Notes: generated by a model not told the origin, from the letters alone. DNA of 64,000 nt from Hahella sp. KA22 (GCF_004135205.1 NZ_CP035490.1:1116001-1180000), one strand, 5' to 3'. Counted from the stretch's first letter, positions 16,701 through 26,801 are shown. Numbers and translations are program-made.

Positions 16701-18521
16701 TTGCCAGACCAACAACACCATACTGACCGTACTGAAACCGCCAACGAACGGTATGACTGGCGGCGAATCCGGAATATGGTGCTGGCGTATAAACCGCAGT
16801 TGGCGAGGGCGAATTTGATTGCGGTGCTGGCCACATTGGCGGCGGTTCCCGTGCCGCTGTTATTGCCTTTACTGGTGGATGAGGTGTTGCTGGAGCAACC
16901 CGGTCCGGTGATTGCGCTGATCAACCAGTATTCACCTGAGACTTTACATGGGGCGGCGTTTTACATTGGCGTCATGGTCTTCGCCGCTCTGGTCTTGCGC
17001 TCTTTTTCACTGCTCATGAATGTGTGGCAGGGCAGGCAGTTCGCCAGTATTTCCAAAGATATCATTTGCCGTATCCGGCAGGATCTATTGAGCCGGCTCA
17101 GCAGCATCTCCATGGCCGAGTATGAAGTCATGGGGAGCGGCGCGGTGGCCTCCCGTTATGTGACCGACCTCAATACCATCGATCAATTCATCGGTAGCTC
17201 GGTCAGCCGTTTGCTGGTGGCGTTGCTGACGATAGTTGGCACTGCGGTGGTGTTATTGTGGGTGCACTGGCAGTTGGCGCTGCTGATTCTGTTTTTTAAT
17301 CCCTTCGTGATCTATCTGACCACGCGCCTCGGTAAAAAGGTCAAAGAACTCAAGCGCCGGGAAAACCAGGCGTTGGAGTTGTTTCAGGAGGCGCTGACGG
17401 AAACGCTGGACGGGATTCATCAGATCCGCGCCGCAAACCGCGAACAGCATTACATTCGCCGTCTATTGGATCACGCCTGGGGCGTTCGTAATCACGCGGT
17501 GCAGTATGAATGGAAGAGCGACGCCGCCAACCGAGTCAGCTTTATGCTGTTTCTGTTTGGAGTGGATCTGTTTCGCGCCGCCGCCATGCTGACAGTGTTT
17601 TACTCCGACCTGAGTATTGGTCATATGTTCGCGATATTCGGCTACCTCTGGTTCATGATGGCGCCGGTGCAGGATATTTTGAGCATGCAGTACAGTTTCT
17701 ATGCGGCCAATGCGGCGTTGGGACGAATTAATCAATTGTTGCAGTTGCGGCGGGAACCGGTCTATCCGCCGCAAACCAACCCCTTTGCCGGAAAAAGGAC
17801 CGTCGCGCTGGATGTGGATAATGTGCATTTTTCCTATGGCGATGGCCCTGATGTGTTGCAGGGCGTGTCTTTGCATATCCATCCAGGGGAGAAGGCGGCG
17901 CTCGTTGGCGCCAGCGGCGGGGGGAAATCCACTCTGGTGCAGGTGCTGTTAGGAATGTATTCGCCCTCCCAGGGCTCCGTCCGGTTCGATGGCGTTCCAA
18001 TTCAACGGATAGGGCATCATCGAGTGCGTGAGCATGTGGTCACGGTATTGCAGCATCCCACGTTGTTCAATGACAGCCTGCGACAGAATTTGACGATGGG
18101 ACGACCGCATACTGACGCGCAACTCTGGCAGGCGTTGGAAGTGGCGCAACTGAAGGCGGTAGTGGAGAACTTACCGAAGGGGCTGGATACCTTGGTCGGT
18201 CGTCAAGGCGTCAGGCTGTCCGGCGGGCAGCGGCAGCGAGTGGCGATCGCCCGGATGATTCTGGCTGACCCGCAAGTGGTGATTCTGGATGAGGCCACAT
18301 CTGCTTTGGACGCGGAAACCGAGTACAACTTGCATCGGGAGTTGGCGGACTTCCTCGATCAGCGCACCACACTGATCATTGCCCACCGTCTCAGCGCTGT
18401 GAAACAGGCGGACCGCGTCTACGTATTTGAAGACGGCCGCATTGCCGAGGAAGGCAAACACGAAGAGCTGTTGCAGCAAAGAGGTTTGTATGCGCAGCTT
18501 TACGGCGAGCGTCAGCACTAA
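16701..18521 (+). CDS. ABC exporter, fused membrane and ATPase domains
   Basis: The 606-residue half-transporter has six membrane segments in the first 330 residues and a nucleotide-binding domain with Walker A GASGGGKST near residue 400, signature LSGGQRQR near 508, Walker B VVILDEATSALD and a switch His in IIAHRLSAV. The start is TTG 16701 with GGAGG six bases upstream. The EEGKHEELL motif near the end is typical of MsbA/MDR-type exporters. No dedicated substrate gene lies nearby; the small DUF2007 gene follows by 40 bases. Confidence 0.92.
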   Translation: MPDQQHHTDRTETANERYDWRRIRNMVLAYKPQLARANLIAVLATLAAVPVPLLLPLLVDEVLLEQPGPVIALINQYSPETLHGAAFYIGVMVFAALVLRSFSLLMNVWQGRQFASISKDIICRIRQDLLSRLSSISMAEYEVMGSGAVASRYVTDLNTIDQFIGSSVSRLLVALLTIVGTAVVLLWVHWQLALLILFFNPFVIYLTTRLGKKVKELKRRENQALELFQEALTETLDGIHQIRAANREQHYIRRLLDHAWGVRNHAVQYEWKSDAANRVSFMLFLFGVDLFRAAAMLTVFYSDLSIGHMFAIFGYLWFMMAPVQDILSMQYSFYAANAALGRINQLLQLRREPVYPPQTNPFAGKRTVALDVDNVHFSYGDGPDVLQGVSLHIHPGEKAALVGASGGGKSTLVQVLLGMYSPSQGSVRFDGVPIQRIGHHRVREHVVTVLQHPTLFNDSLRQNLTMGRPHTDAQLWQALEVAQLKAVVENLPKGLDTLVGRQGVRLSGGQRQRVAIARMILADPQVVILDEATSALDAETEYNLHRELADFLDQRTTLIIAHRLSAVKQADRVYVFEDGRIAEEGKHEELLQQRGLYAQLYGERQH

Positions 18522-18561
18522 GCTGGCTTCTGACGATATTTTGTGATGAAAGGAGAAATCT

Positions 18562-18873
18562 GTGCGTCAGGTCTATGAAGCCGCCAATGCCTTGGAAGCC
18601 CACATGATTAAAGGCGTATTGGAGCAGTCCGGCGTTGCGGGGTTTATCGACGGTGAGTTTTTGCAGGGCGGAATGGGAGAATTGCCGGCGGCGGGGTTGG
18701 TGAGAATTTCCGTTAATGACGTGGATTACGAGCAGGCCCGTTCAATCCTGCGGGATTGGGAAAACTCCCAAGTGCAAGAAGCGCATACTCCGGCCAGTCA
18801 CTTTACCGGGTGGATCGGCATCTTTTTGTTTGGCTTCATCACAGGATTAGTCACTGCGTTTTGGCTGATGTAA
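18562..18873 (+). CDS. DUF2007 protein with C-terminal membrane segment
   Basis: The 103-residue protein begins at GTG 18562 with AGGAG upstream. Residues 1-70 match the DUF2007 (putative signal-transducing) domain: VYEAANALEAHMIKGVLEQSGVAGFIDGE and VRISVNDVDYEQARSIL. A membrane segment follows at about 80-102 (WIGIFLFGFITGLVTAFWL), so it is tail-anchored. Function is not established. It is probably co-transcribed with the ABC exporter and convergent with the helicase gene, with only 6 bases between stops. Confidence 0.8.
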   Translation: MRQVYEAANALEAHMIKGVLEQSGVAGFIDGEFLQGGMGELPAAGLVRISVNDVDYEQARSILRDWENSQVQEAHTPASHFTGWIGIFLFGFITGLVTAFWLM

Positions 18874-18879
18874 TTCGCG

Positions 18880-21132
18880 TCACCCACCCAGAGAACTGAA
18901 ATACAGATGGGCGCTTTTCTTGCTGAAATTCATCTTGCGTCCATCCTCAAACTTCACCTGAAAGGCGTCGTCTAGATCGGCGATGACTTCACCTTCGCCG
19001 AGGATGCTGTGGCGCACTCGATCACCGGACCAGATCTGCTCAGGCTCCTTTGCGGCGGTCTGCGCTGGTTGTTCATAATTAACGTCGTGCCATTCGAGAT
19101 AGCGAGTGGCGATGGGGGTTAAGCGTTGCGTCGATTCGTAATGGGTTGAATCGTTGCTTTTTGACTGCTTGCGCTGAGCCAGAAACGCGCCCACGGTCGT
19201 GGAAACGTCAATGCTGGCTTCTCTAACAAAGCGGCTGGGTTTGTCATCTTTGCTGAGCGCGGCCTTGCCGTTCAGGGTTGGGGTGAACAGATACAGGGCT
19301 TCTTTGGCTCGGGTCATGGCCACATACAGTAGACGTCGTTCCGCTTGCAGATGATCAACGATGTCTTCGCCACCGCGCATGCTGTAAGGAAGATATTGCT
19401 CATTCAGCCCGATGATCATCACCACAGGCCACTCCAGGCCTTTAGTGCGATGCATGGTGGATAAGGTGACGCCGCCTTGCTGCTTCTGCGCCCCGGCCAG
19501 CCGCCGCAGTTCATCGAAATGTTGTAGCGTCTCCAATGACGGCAGGTTCAGCGTAGCGAGGTAATGCTCAATGCCGAGCACATTATTAATGCGCTCGTCA
19601 GCGGTTTCATGAGTAAGAGCAAGCTCCTCAAGGGTTTTGAACAACTCGGTATCGTCAATATAAAAGCGCACGATATCCGCGGCGGAACCTTTCATTTTCG
19701 GTAGCAGGCTCCAAGCTTGAGCGGTGCGCTTCAACTTGCGTTTTTGCAGGGCATGGAGTGAGTCAGGAATCCATTCCAACAGCTGATCGCCCCAGTGAGC
19801 GTCGTGTTGCGCCAGTATATGCGCCAGCTCGCGCAGGGTGTCGTCCTTCAACCCCACATGAGGGAAGCGCAGCAGACCGGCGAGCACTTCCGCTCGTTTG
19901 TTTTCCTCCAGCAGACTTAGCCGTCCTGACGCCATTTCCAGCACATATTGGATGTGCATGACTTCCCGATTCGCCAGAGCGCCTTTATCTCCGTCAATAC
20001 GATAGGGGATGCGATGGGCCAGAAGGGCCAGCTCAATGGGCACGGCCTGGGACCAGACTCTGAATAAAATGGCGATCTCTTCCGGCTCGCAGCCGCTGTT
20101 GAGCAACCGTCCTAATTGCAGCACCAGCTGGCGCGTTTCATCACCACCCTGCAGAACATTGACCTCAGTGTCGGGAGTCCCCGTGTGGGAGCGACATAGA
20201 ACATCCTTGCGCCCATGATTGTGAGTAATCAGGTGATTGGCGAGCAAGGCGACTTTATGGCCATAGCGGAACGTGTAAGAAAGAGTGAATTCACGAGGAC
20301 TTTCAAACTCCTCCGCGAAACGATTGAGAATAAACTCAGGCTGCGCGCCGCGAAACTCGTAGATGGTTTGATCAGGATCGCCCACAACGGTGACCCGGGC
20401 GCGTTTACCTGCGATATAACGCAGCAGTAAGTGCTGAATCTCGTTGGTGTCCTGGTATTCGTCCACCAGAATCACATCCATTTTATCCGCCACCAGCTTC
20501 ACCAGATCCGGTGATTCCTGCAGACATTTGACCGGCTCGTAAAGCATGTCGGCGAAACTGATGCGCGCATGTGACTTGCGCCAGGCTTCAAAGCCGTTGA
20601 CGACGTCAATGAGAAACGCGAGCTCTTTGCGGTACTCCAATTGTTCGAATACGGTCTGCAATGGCAGCAGCGATGTCTTGCTCATATCCAGCAGACGAGA
20701 AGCCAGTTCGATGTATTCTTTCTTGTTGCGTTTTACGCTGTCCTGGTGTGATTCGGGCGCGTGCCGACGCAGCAATTGCCAGAGCTGGAAGTGAATCTCC
20801 TGGTCCGACAGCACTTGCCCTGCAAACGCAGGCAGCGCGCCTTCGCGGATAAAGCGTTGATACAGGCGTAATCCCATCGCATGGTAAGTGCGAACTTCCG
20901 GCAGCTCGCGATAATGTGAGCTCACCACTTCGCGCAGCTTACGCTCGAAATCCTCTTTGGCGGCGCGGTTGAACATCAATATCAAAATACGGCGCGGGTC
21001 ATGTCCCTGGTCCATCAGATGATGGATTCGGTGAGCGAGAGTGGTTGTTTTGCCGCTGCCGGCGACGGCGGTGATAACGCTGTGCTCAAAGCCGGACTGA
21101 ATGATCCGCTGCTGCTCTTCGGTTAACTGCAT
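18880..21132 (-). CDS. UvrD/Rep-type ATP-dependent DNA helicase
   Basis: Superfamily 1A helicase of 750 residues acting in DNA repair or replication restart. It has motif I AVAGSGKTTTLAHRI near residue 20, motif II LVDEYQDTN near 217, VVGDPDQTIYEFRGA, and C-terminal motifs TMHRTKGLEWPVV and RRLLYVAMTRAKE. The last 60 residues form a Tudor/UvrD-C-like tail (GDRVRHSILGEGEVIADLDDAFQVKFEDG) like the PcrA/UvrD RNA-polymerase-binding module. Sequence and length differ from classical UvrD and Rep, so it is an additional paralogue. It is monocistronic. Confidence 0.92.
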   Translation of the reverse strand: MQLTEEQQRIIQSGFEHSVITAVAGSGKTTTLAHRIHHLMDQGHDPRRILILMFNRAAKEDFERKLREVVSSHYRELPEVRTYHAMGLRLYQRFIREGALPAFAGQVLSDQEIHFQLWQLLRRHAPESHQDSVKRNKKEYIELASRLLDMSKTSLLPLQTVFEQLEYRKELAFLIDVVNGFEAWRKSHARISFADMLYEPVKCLQESPDLVKLVADKMDVILVDEYQDTNEIQHLLLRYIAGKRARVTVVGDPDQTIYEFRGAQPEFILNRFAEEFESPREFTLSYTFRYGHKVALLANHLITHNHGRKDVLCRSHTGTPDTEVNVLQGGDETRQLVLQLGRLLNSGCEPEEIAILFRVWSQAVPIELALLAHRIPYRIDGDKGALANREVMHIQYVLEMASGRLSLLEENKRAEVLAGLLRFPHVGLKDDTLRELAHILAQHDAHWGDQLLEWIPDSLHALQKRKLKRTAQAWSLLPKMKGSAADIVRFYIDDTELFKTLEELALTHETADERINNVLGIEHYLATLNLPSLETLQHFDELRRLAGAQKQQGGVTLSTMHRTKGLEWPVVMIIGLNEQYLPYSMRGGEDIVDHLQAERRLLYVAMTRAKEALYLFTPTLNGKAALSKDDKPSRFVREASIDVSTTVGAFLAQRKQSKSNDSTHYESTQRLTPIATRYLEWHDVNYEQPAQTAAKEPEQIWSGDRVRHSILGEGEVIADLDDAFQVKFEDGRKMNFSKKSAHLYFSSLGG

Positions 21133-21248
21133 GCTCGCCTGATAGTGGTGGTTGGAGAGACCGGGCTTATTGGCCCCTGATCGAGGGGCCTAAGTTTAAC
21201 CACAGGAGAGGTTGGCCTCCAGCCTAATTTCAGACGTGGGTGGTGGGA

Positions 21249-21536
21249 TTATCCGTTGTTGCGGGATTTGTCTATATGGCCCAGTGACTTATCTGGACAG
21301 GCGGCGTCCCGGACTATCTGTTTAAGCGTGGCGACATCGGGAAAGCCGCCATTTACGCTGCGATCCCAGATAGTCTCTGCGTCGCACAGTATCTTGAATT
21401 CGCCTTTACCGGCGGGAATCAGGGCGACTTCTTCCAGTTCGTCAGTAAATGTCGTCAGCAATTCCTGCGCCATCCAGGCGGAACGCAGCAGCCAGCCGCA
21501 CAAAGGGCAGTAACGTATGGATATTTTGGGTTTCAT
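21249..21536 (-). CDS. SelT/SelW/SelH-like (Rdx) thioredoxin-fold protein
   Basis: The 95-residue protein begins with ISIRYCPLCGW, the CxxC redox motif (Cys10 and Cys13) of the Rdx family in which one Cys is often selenocysteine; here both are Cys codons. The family's LIPAGKGEFKI and GGFPDVATLKQIVRD segments are present. It probably acts in thiol redox control. It is a single gene with an AT-rich region upstream. Confidence 0.88.
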   Translation of the reverse strand: MKPKISIRYCPLCGWLLRSAWMAQELLTTFTDELEEVALIPAGKGEFKILCDAETIWDRSVNGGFPDVATLKQIVRDAACPDKSLGHIDKSRNNG

Positions 21537-21774
21537 GGTGTGGTCCGCATATTCCTCATAAGTTTTTCCCTATTATAAATTGCAGGTGAGTCGATGATGA
21601 GAGTGCGGTAAGCATTGTCGGACGCCTGTATTTCCAACGCGAATAATAATTAAGACATACGCAGCGGCATAGGAAACAAACATGCTTTGCATTCGATACC
21701 GTCAACTCCCCCTGTTTTCTCTCTTTTACGCCAGCAGGACTGGCGTTGAAACTACTTGGACGTTATTGGCGAAA

Positions 21775-22437
21775 ATGCTGTACGCGCTGTCGATCAGCGT
21801 TTTTGTAAGCGCCTGTACTTCACCCCCGTCGCAACAGCAAACTGCGGTGCTTACGGCGGAGCAGCCGACGGAAGTCATTGTCGCGGCGCAGCAGGGCGAC
21901 CAGGGGCGTCTGCGCAGTTTGCTGACCTCGGGCAGTCCTGTGAATGTCGTGGCGCCAGTGGGTTCCGCTTTGGATGTCGCGGCTCACAATGGCGATACGG
22001 AAGCAGTGATCGCATTGCTGCGAGCAGGGGCTGATCCTAATGTGGGGCTTCGCGCGGGTGCGCCTTCACCCTTGCACTACCTGGCTGAGCGGGGCGACGC
22101 CACTGGCGTAAAGGTGCTGGCGGCGGCCGGCGCCAAGCTGGACTACCCGATGGCGAATGGCGCCACAGCCCTGGCGCTGGCGGTGCAAAATGGCCATCTA
22201 TCCACCGCCAAGGCGCTGATAAAGGCGGGCGCTGACGTCAATGTCGTCTATGCGGGCCGGTCTCTGTTGATGTATGTGGTGGAGCAGAACTCTCTATTGA
22301 TGGCGCAGTTGCTGGTTGACGCCGGCGTTGACGTTAACTACCGCAACGCCACTGGCGATTCAGCGCTGAGCACAGCGCAACGCAAGGGCTTGCAGGACCT
22401 GCAAATGCTATTGTTGCAATCAGGAGCTCGCTCCTAG
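21775..22437 (+). CDS. Ankyrin-repeat lipoprotein
   Basis: From ATG 21775 the 220-residue protein has a lipoprotein signal peptide (MLYALSISVFVSAC, lipobox VSAC), so the mature protein should be anchored to a membrane by Cys14. An in-frame ATG at 21682 would bury the signal peptide and is rejected. At least four ankyrin repeats follow (AAQQGDQGRLRSLLTSG, AAHNGDTEAVIALLRAGADPN, LAVQNGHLSTAKALIKAGADVN, VVEQNSLLMAQLLVDAGVDVN), a protein-binding surface. The partner is unknown. Confidence 0.85.
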   Translation: MLYALSISVFVSACTSPPSQQQTAVLTAEQPTEVIVAAQQGDQGRLRSLLTSGSPVNVVAPVGSALDVAAHNGDTEAVIALLRAGADPNVGLRAGAPSPLHYLAERGDATGVKVLAAAGAKLDYPMANGATALALAVQNGHLSTAKALIKAGADVNVVYAGRSLLMYVVEQNSLLMAQLLVDAGVDVNYRNATGDSALSTAQRKGLQDLQMLLLQSGARS

Positions 22438-22552
22438 CTGCGGTTGGATAAAAATTGAACTGCGTCCTAGACTGATAAAGGGCGCAGAAAATAACAATCA
22501 GCGTGGCGTTCGCCCATTTCAATACGCTGCGGTGTTGGTCGGGATCAGGTTT

Positions 22553-24622
22553 ATGTGCGTATCTCCTGGACGAAGTCTGGGGGTGTTCGTCGCCGTCGGC
22601 GTCCTTTACGTGATGCTGGCGTGTAACGGAGTGTCTGCGATAACCCCTGGTATTCATGATGCAACCCGTCGCGTGTTGTTCATCAGTTCGTATCATCCAC
22701 AGTTCCCCACGTTTTCTGAGCAGGTCAGGGGGCTCAACAGCGCCTTCGATGGACAGAACATTGAACTCGATATCGAGTTCATGGACAGCAAGCGCCTCAG
22801 CACTCCCGAACACTACCAACGCTTTTACGAGTTATTGAAGGGAAAGTTACAAGCGCTGCCTTCCTATGAGCTGTTGATCGTGGGCGATGATAATGCGCTT
22901 CACTTTGCTCTGGAGCGCCAAGCGGAGCTCTTCGCCGCAACGCCAATCGTCTTTTTCGGCGTCAACGATGCGAGGCTTGCTGCAAGCCTCAGTGGGAGAA
23001 GTGGGGTGACTGGCGTTGTTGAGGCTATTTCAATGGACGACACGGTGCAGTTAATGCGGCGCTTATATGGCGACAAGGCGCCGATTACCGTAATTACGGA
23101 CGCGACTACCACCGGGCGTAACGATCTGCGTAGTTTTATTCACTTCATGACGAGAAGTCAGGATCGCAATTTTCGGGTGTTGTCATTGGAGCAACTGAGT
23201 TTTGGCGAGCTTTATGCGGAGCTGCGTGCGATACCCGTCAGTGATCCTGTGCTCTTGATCTCTCTGTTTCGGGACAAGAGTGGCGCAACCCTTGAGTTTC
23301 AGAAAAGCCTGTCTTTGATCCGCAATCACCTGAAAGCGCCGCTGTTTCATTTATGGATGCATGGTATTGGCCAAGGCATTCTGGGAGGGAAAGTCGTCTC
23401 TCATTTCGAACAGGCGCGCGTCGCCGCCAATATTGGACTGCGGGCGCTCAAAGGTGAAAGGGTTGGCGATATCCCGGTCGTGACCGATAGCCCAAACCGT
23501 TACGTGTTTGATTATCGTGAGATGCTGCGGTTTGATATTGGAGAGGATGAGTTGCCGCCGGACAGTGTATTGCTGTTTCGACCGGTGACTCTGTATCAGC
23601 AGCACAAGGCGTTGTTTTGGGGCGTGGTGCTGATCGTGGGCTTTCTCGCTTTATTGGTTATGCTGCTGATCGTCAGTTTACGCATGCGAGTGCGAACCCA
23701 ACGTGAAGTCATGAAGATCAATGTGGACCTGGAGTCCAAGGTAAAGGAGCGCACGGAACAACTGGAGGAGAAAAACACGCAGCTTAGTCTGGTGCAGGCG
23801 ATCGCCCAATTAGGCTCTTTTGAGTATCTGCCTGAGCAATGGAGCGTATGCTGCAACGCGGAGTTTTGCTCTATGGTAGGGTTGCCCTTTGAAGCCAGGA
23901 GCCTCAGCGTTGAAACCTTCATGAGCTTTATACATCCGTCGGATCGGGACGAACTGCGTAACGCGACGGAGCGCGCCTTGAAGATCAATCAACCTTTTCA
24001 CGGTTGCCTGCGTACTATCCGGAAAGACGGCTCTCTCTGTTATTTCAATTACACTAGCCGTCCTATCAGCCATCGGGATGGGCGTACGTCCATTTTGGGG
24101 TCAGTGATCGACGTCACTCAGCTGAAAGAGGCGGAGTCCCGCTTCAAAGAAATGGCGAACCATGATGACCTGACTGGCCTCGCCAATCGGCGTCTGTTGG
24201 ATGAACTGTTCACCAAGGCGGAACATATGGCTCGACGGTGTGCGAATGAAATTGTGGTTCTGTACTGCGATCTGGATAAGTTCAAGCCGATCAATGATCA
24301 ATACGGACATGATGTCGGCGATGCGGTGCTGGTGGCGGTGGCGCAGCGCTTGCGGGAAAGCTTTCGCGAGTCCGATACGGTGGCGCGAATTGGGGGCGAC
24401 GAGTTTGTCGTTCTGTTGAATGGTCACTGCTCCAAAGATCAACTCCACGGCATCATCCACAAGACCAAGCACAGCCTGCGCGGTCCTATTCATATCAAAA
24501 ACGTCAGTTGTAACCTGGATGTCAGCATTGGGTACGCCGCCTATCCAGGAGACGGCGTTTGCCTTGACACATTGTTGAACGTGGCGGACAGCAGGATGTA
24601 CCAGGAAAAGCAATATTCGTGA
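22553..24622 (+). CDS. Membrane diguanylate cyclase with ABC-substrate-binding-like sensor and PAS domain
   Basis: From ATG 22553 (GGGATCAGG upstream; GTG 22532 possible) the protein has 689 residues. It has an N-terminal signal/membrane segment, a periplasmic domain of about 300 residues beginning RRVLFISSYHPQFPTFSEQV, which resembles ABC-type substrate-binding proteins, a membrane segment near 355-380, a coiled coil, a PAS domain (about 410-515), and a GGDEF domain with intact GGDEF near residue 613. It should make c-di-GMP in response to a periplasmic ligand; the ligand is unknown. No obvious I-site RxxD was verified. Confidence 0.88.
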   Translation: MCVSPGRSLGVFVAVGVLYVMLACNGVSAITPGIHDATRRVLFISSYHPQFPTFSEQVRGLNSAFDGQNIELDIEFMDSKRLSTPEHYQRFYELLKGKLQALPSYELLIVGDDNALHFALERQAELFAATPIVFFGVNDARLAASLSGRSGVTGVVEAISMDDTVQLMRRLYGDKAPITVITDATTTGRNDLRSFIHFMTRSQDRNFRVLSLEQLSFGELYAELRAIPVSDPVLLISLFRDKSGATLEFQKSLSLIRNHLKAPLFHLWMHGIGQGILGGKVVSHFEQARVAANIGLRALKGERVGDIPVVTDSPNRYVFDYREMLRFDIGEDELPPDSVLLFRPVTLYQQHKALFWGVVLIVGFLALLVMLLIVSLRMRVRTQREVMKINVDLESKVKERTEQLEEKNTQLSLVQAIAQLGSFEYLPEQWSVCCNAEFCSMVGLPFEARSLSVETFMSFIHPSDRDELRNATERALKINQPFHGCLRTIRKDGSLCYFNYTSRPISHRDGRTSILGSVIDVTQLKEAESRFKEMANHDDLTGLANRRLLDELFTKAEHMARRCANEIVVLYCDLDKFKPINDQYGHDVGDAVLVAVAQRLRESFRESDTVARIGGDEFVVLLNGHCSKDQLHGIIHKTKHSLRGPIHIKNVSCNLDVSIGYAAYPGDGVCLDTLLNVADSRMYQEKQYS

Positions 24623-24700
24623 TCAATTGTAATACTCGGGGAACCTTCGGCCAGCCGCCCGGTCTAACTGTGCAATTCAATATATCTAGAGGAAATAACA

Positions 24701-25153
24701 ATGCCGAACGCGTTAATCATGCCTTTTCAATGGGGAATCAAGGCAGTGGAGATGTTGCAACCAGTTTACTTGCTGGCCATCCGGATTTACTTGGCGAAAA
24801 TCTATTTCATGTCCGGAATGACCAAGATAAAGAGCTGGAGCACCACATTGGCGTTGTTCGAGTATGAGTATTCCGTTCCTGTTGTTTCTCCCGCTTTCGC
24901 CGCGTACTCCTCTACGGCGGTTGAGCTGATCTGCTCCGTTCTGTTGGTGGTGGGCCTGGGCGCCCGCGTCGGCGCGGCTGGCTTGTTGGCGTTGAGTATT
25001 GTTGGTATCTACTCAGCGGCTGAGTTAATTGGCGCCGTGGGAGTGAAAGAGCTACTGTTCTGGGGTGGGTTGCTATCTGTGATTGTCGCCTACGGTCCTG
25101 GTTTACTGTCTGCGGATCATTGGCTACGTAAACGTTATTTGCCGACCGCCTGA
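24701..25153 (+). CDS. DoxX-family membrane protein
   Basis: The 150-residue protein has four membrane segments of DoxX type, with the conserved RIYLAKIYFMSGMTKIKSW segment near residue 28. A GAGGA ribosome site precedes ATG. DoxX proteins are commonly encoded with DUF692/DUF2063/DUF2282 genes, which lie next to it on the opposite strand here, so it is probably part of the bufferin-type locus. Its biochemical role in that setting is not established. It is convergent with the DUF2063 gene and separated from it by a shared terminator. Confidence 0.88.
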   Translation: MPNALIMPFQWGIKAVEMLQPVYLLAIRIYLAKIYFMSGMTKIKSWSTTLALFEYEYSVPVVSPAFAAYSSTAVELICSVLLVVGLGARVGAAGLLALSIVGIYSAAELIGAVGVKELLFWGGLLSVIVAYGPGLLSADHWLRKRYLPTA

Positions 25154-25169
25154 TTTTAACTATCGATCG

Positions 25170-25199
25170 AAAAAAGGAGCTTAAACAGCTCCCTTTTTT
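25170..25199. terminator. Bidirectional terminator between doxX and the DUF2063 gene
   Basis: An A-run, GGAGC-TTAAACA-GCTCC and a T-run form an intrinsic terminator usable from both strands between two convergent transcripts. Confidence 0.85.
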
Positions 25200-25204
25200 A
25201 ATGC

Positions 25205-25960
25205 TTAAGGAATATATCCGGCGATAAATCCGCCTTGAATGCATTGTTGAAGTAATGCGCCCAAGTCGACATCTGGGAAGTTCTCGGCGAATCGCTCACA
25301 CACCTCTTCAAAGTCAGAGAGTTCCTCTATGAGCTGCAGAAAACGGAAAGTGGGCGCGTCTAAAGGATCTATTCTGGCGCTCCATCCCGGACGCCAGACC
25401 ATCAAATGAAAGTTGTCCTCAGATAACTCGACGGAGGCAAGATCTCCACCGGGTTGATGCGCGGCCCATATTTCATGCGCCGGATAAGCGCATTGCAAAA
25501 GCGTGGCGTTTGCAGGCAGGCGAAACTGTAGCGGAAGACCCTGAGCGCAGTAGTCATTGAACTGCGCCCAGTCATCACTGACATGATCGTCCGCTTCTTC
25601 CGCAATATGGATCAGCAACTCCAGCTTGGCTACATCAGTAAGAAATTCGATATGTTGAAGAGGCGTAAAATCAGCGAGAAAGGCGACAAATGCGGCGCCA
25701 AACTCTGTGAAGGAGTTTTCTTTAGAGGGAACTTCTGCAAAATAGCGGCGACACGTCGCGCGGAAGCACTCTTCTCCTAACAGTTCCTGGCAGACTGGAA
25801 ACATAGTCTGCAAAGCGCGGACATGGGTTTCACGTAGACTGTCGCGATAGATATCCACACAGGTGCGTGCGCTCAAGCTGGTTTTGTCCTTGACCTGCAA
25901 GCACTCGCCTTGCTGGCGAATCTCCGCGAGCATACTGAGTTGTAAATCACGCAACGACAT
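25205..25960 (-). CDS. bufC: DUF2063 protein, BufC-like partner of DUF692 enzyme
   Basis: The 251-residue protein starts [12 protein letters not shown] and has the DUF2063 'putative DNA-binding' N-terminal domain (VDIYRDSLRETHVRALQTMFPVCQELLGEECFRATCRRYFAE) and a C-terminal domain ending in LGALLQQCIQGGFIAGYI. In bufferin-type systems the homologous BufC acts with the DUF692 enzyme as a partner for peptide binding; DNA binding is an old automatic label. It overlaps bufB by 14 bases, so the two are translationally coupled. Confidence 0.88.
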   Translation of the reverse strand: MSLRDLQLSMLAEIRQQGECLQVKDKTSLSARTCVDIYRDSLRETHVRALQTMFPVCQELLGEECFRATCRRYFAEVPSKENSFTEFGAAFVAFLADFTPLQHIEFLTDVAKLELLIHIAEEADDHVSDDWAQFNDYCAQGLPLQFRLPANATLLQCAYPAHEIWAAHQPGGDLASVELSEDNFHLMVWRPGWSARIDPLDAPTFRFLQLIEELSDFEEVCERFAENFPDVDLGALLQQCIQGGFIAGYIP

Positions 25961-26801
25961 CTACTTCCTCCAACATGCGCTGAGCGATTGCGGCCTCGGC
26001 GGCGACTTCTTCAAAGCCGGGAATATCATTATCCCGCTCAATAAGAGTCGGTCTTGCGCCAATGGTTCTCAGGGCGTATTCATACAAATCCCAGACGTGC
26101 TGGTCCACCGGGGCTCCGTGGGTATCAAGGAGGTGGGTCTTCTTGTCTTCGAATCCCGCCAAATGGTATTCCGCTACGCGTTGCGCAGGAATCGCGTCGA
26201 TATAAGTGCGCGGGTCAAATTCATGATTGATGGCGCTGACGTAGATATTATTGATGTCGAGTAACAGCAGGCAATCCGCTTCTTCGGCAATCTGACGCAG
26301 AAAATCCCACTCGCTCATGCAAGAGCTGTCATAAGTGAGATAACTGGACACGTTTTCCAGCAGAATGCGGGTCTCAAAAGTATCCTGCACGATTTTTATG
26401 CGTTCAGCGACATGGCGTATGGTTTCCTCCGTATATGGCAGCGGCATGAGTTCATGCAAATCGACGCCGTGGACAGAGGTCCAACAAAGATGTTCTGAGA
26501 TCCAGGCCGGGCGTAACTCACGGCTCAAGGTTTGGAGTTTGCGTAAATAGTCCTTATCTAACGGCTCTGTGCCGCCTAAAGACATTCCGACGCCGTGTAA
26601 TGTGACAGGGTAGTTAGAGGCGATATCAAGCAGACGCTTTTTAGCTACGCCGCCAGCAGTCAGGTAGTTGTCGGTGAGGGCTTCGAACCAGGGGAGAGAA
26701 GGGCGTTTTTCGAGGATATGACCGAAGTGGCAAGAGCGGAGGCCGATTCCCGCTCCGGAAATCGGCCCAGTCGCCTGCCGCCAAAGCGGCATTGGAATCA
26801 T
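25947..26801 (-). CDS. bufB: DUF692 multinuclear iron enzyme, BufB-like
   Basis: The 284-residue TIM-barrel protein of the DUF692 (MNIO) family shows the conserved ligand regions [73 protein letters not shown] and DTHGAPVD. Enzymes of this family use two or three iron ions to modify cysteine residues of ribosomally made peptides; in bufferins they form thiooxazole-type heterocycles. The substrate should be the peptide encoded immediately upstream, with which the gene overlaps by 4 bases. Confidence 0.93.
   Translation of the reverse strand: MIPMPLWRQATGPISGAGIGLRSCHFGHILEKRPSLPWFEALTDNYLTAGGVAKKRLLDIASNYPVTLHGVGMSLGGTEPLDKDYLRKLQTLSRELRPAWISEHLCWTSVHGVDLHELMPLPYTEETIRHVAERIKIVQDTFETRILLENVSSYLTYDSSCMSEWDFLRQIAEEADCLLLLDINNIYVSAINHEFDPRTYIDAIPAQRVAEYHLAGFEDKKTHLLDTHGAPVDQHVWDLYEYALRTIGARPTLIERDNDIPGFEEVAAEAAIAQRMLEEVDVVA

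Noticed and set aside
24619-24867. 82-codon frame before and inside doxX
   Set aside because: It overlaps the DoxX coding region in another frame and has no family match.
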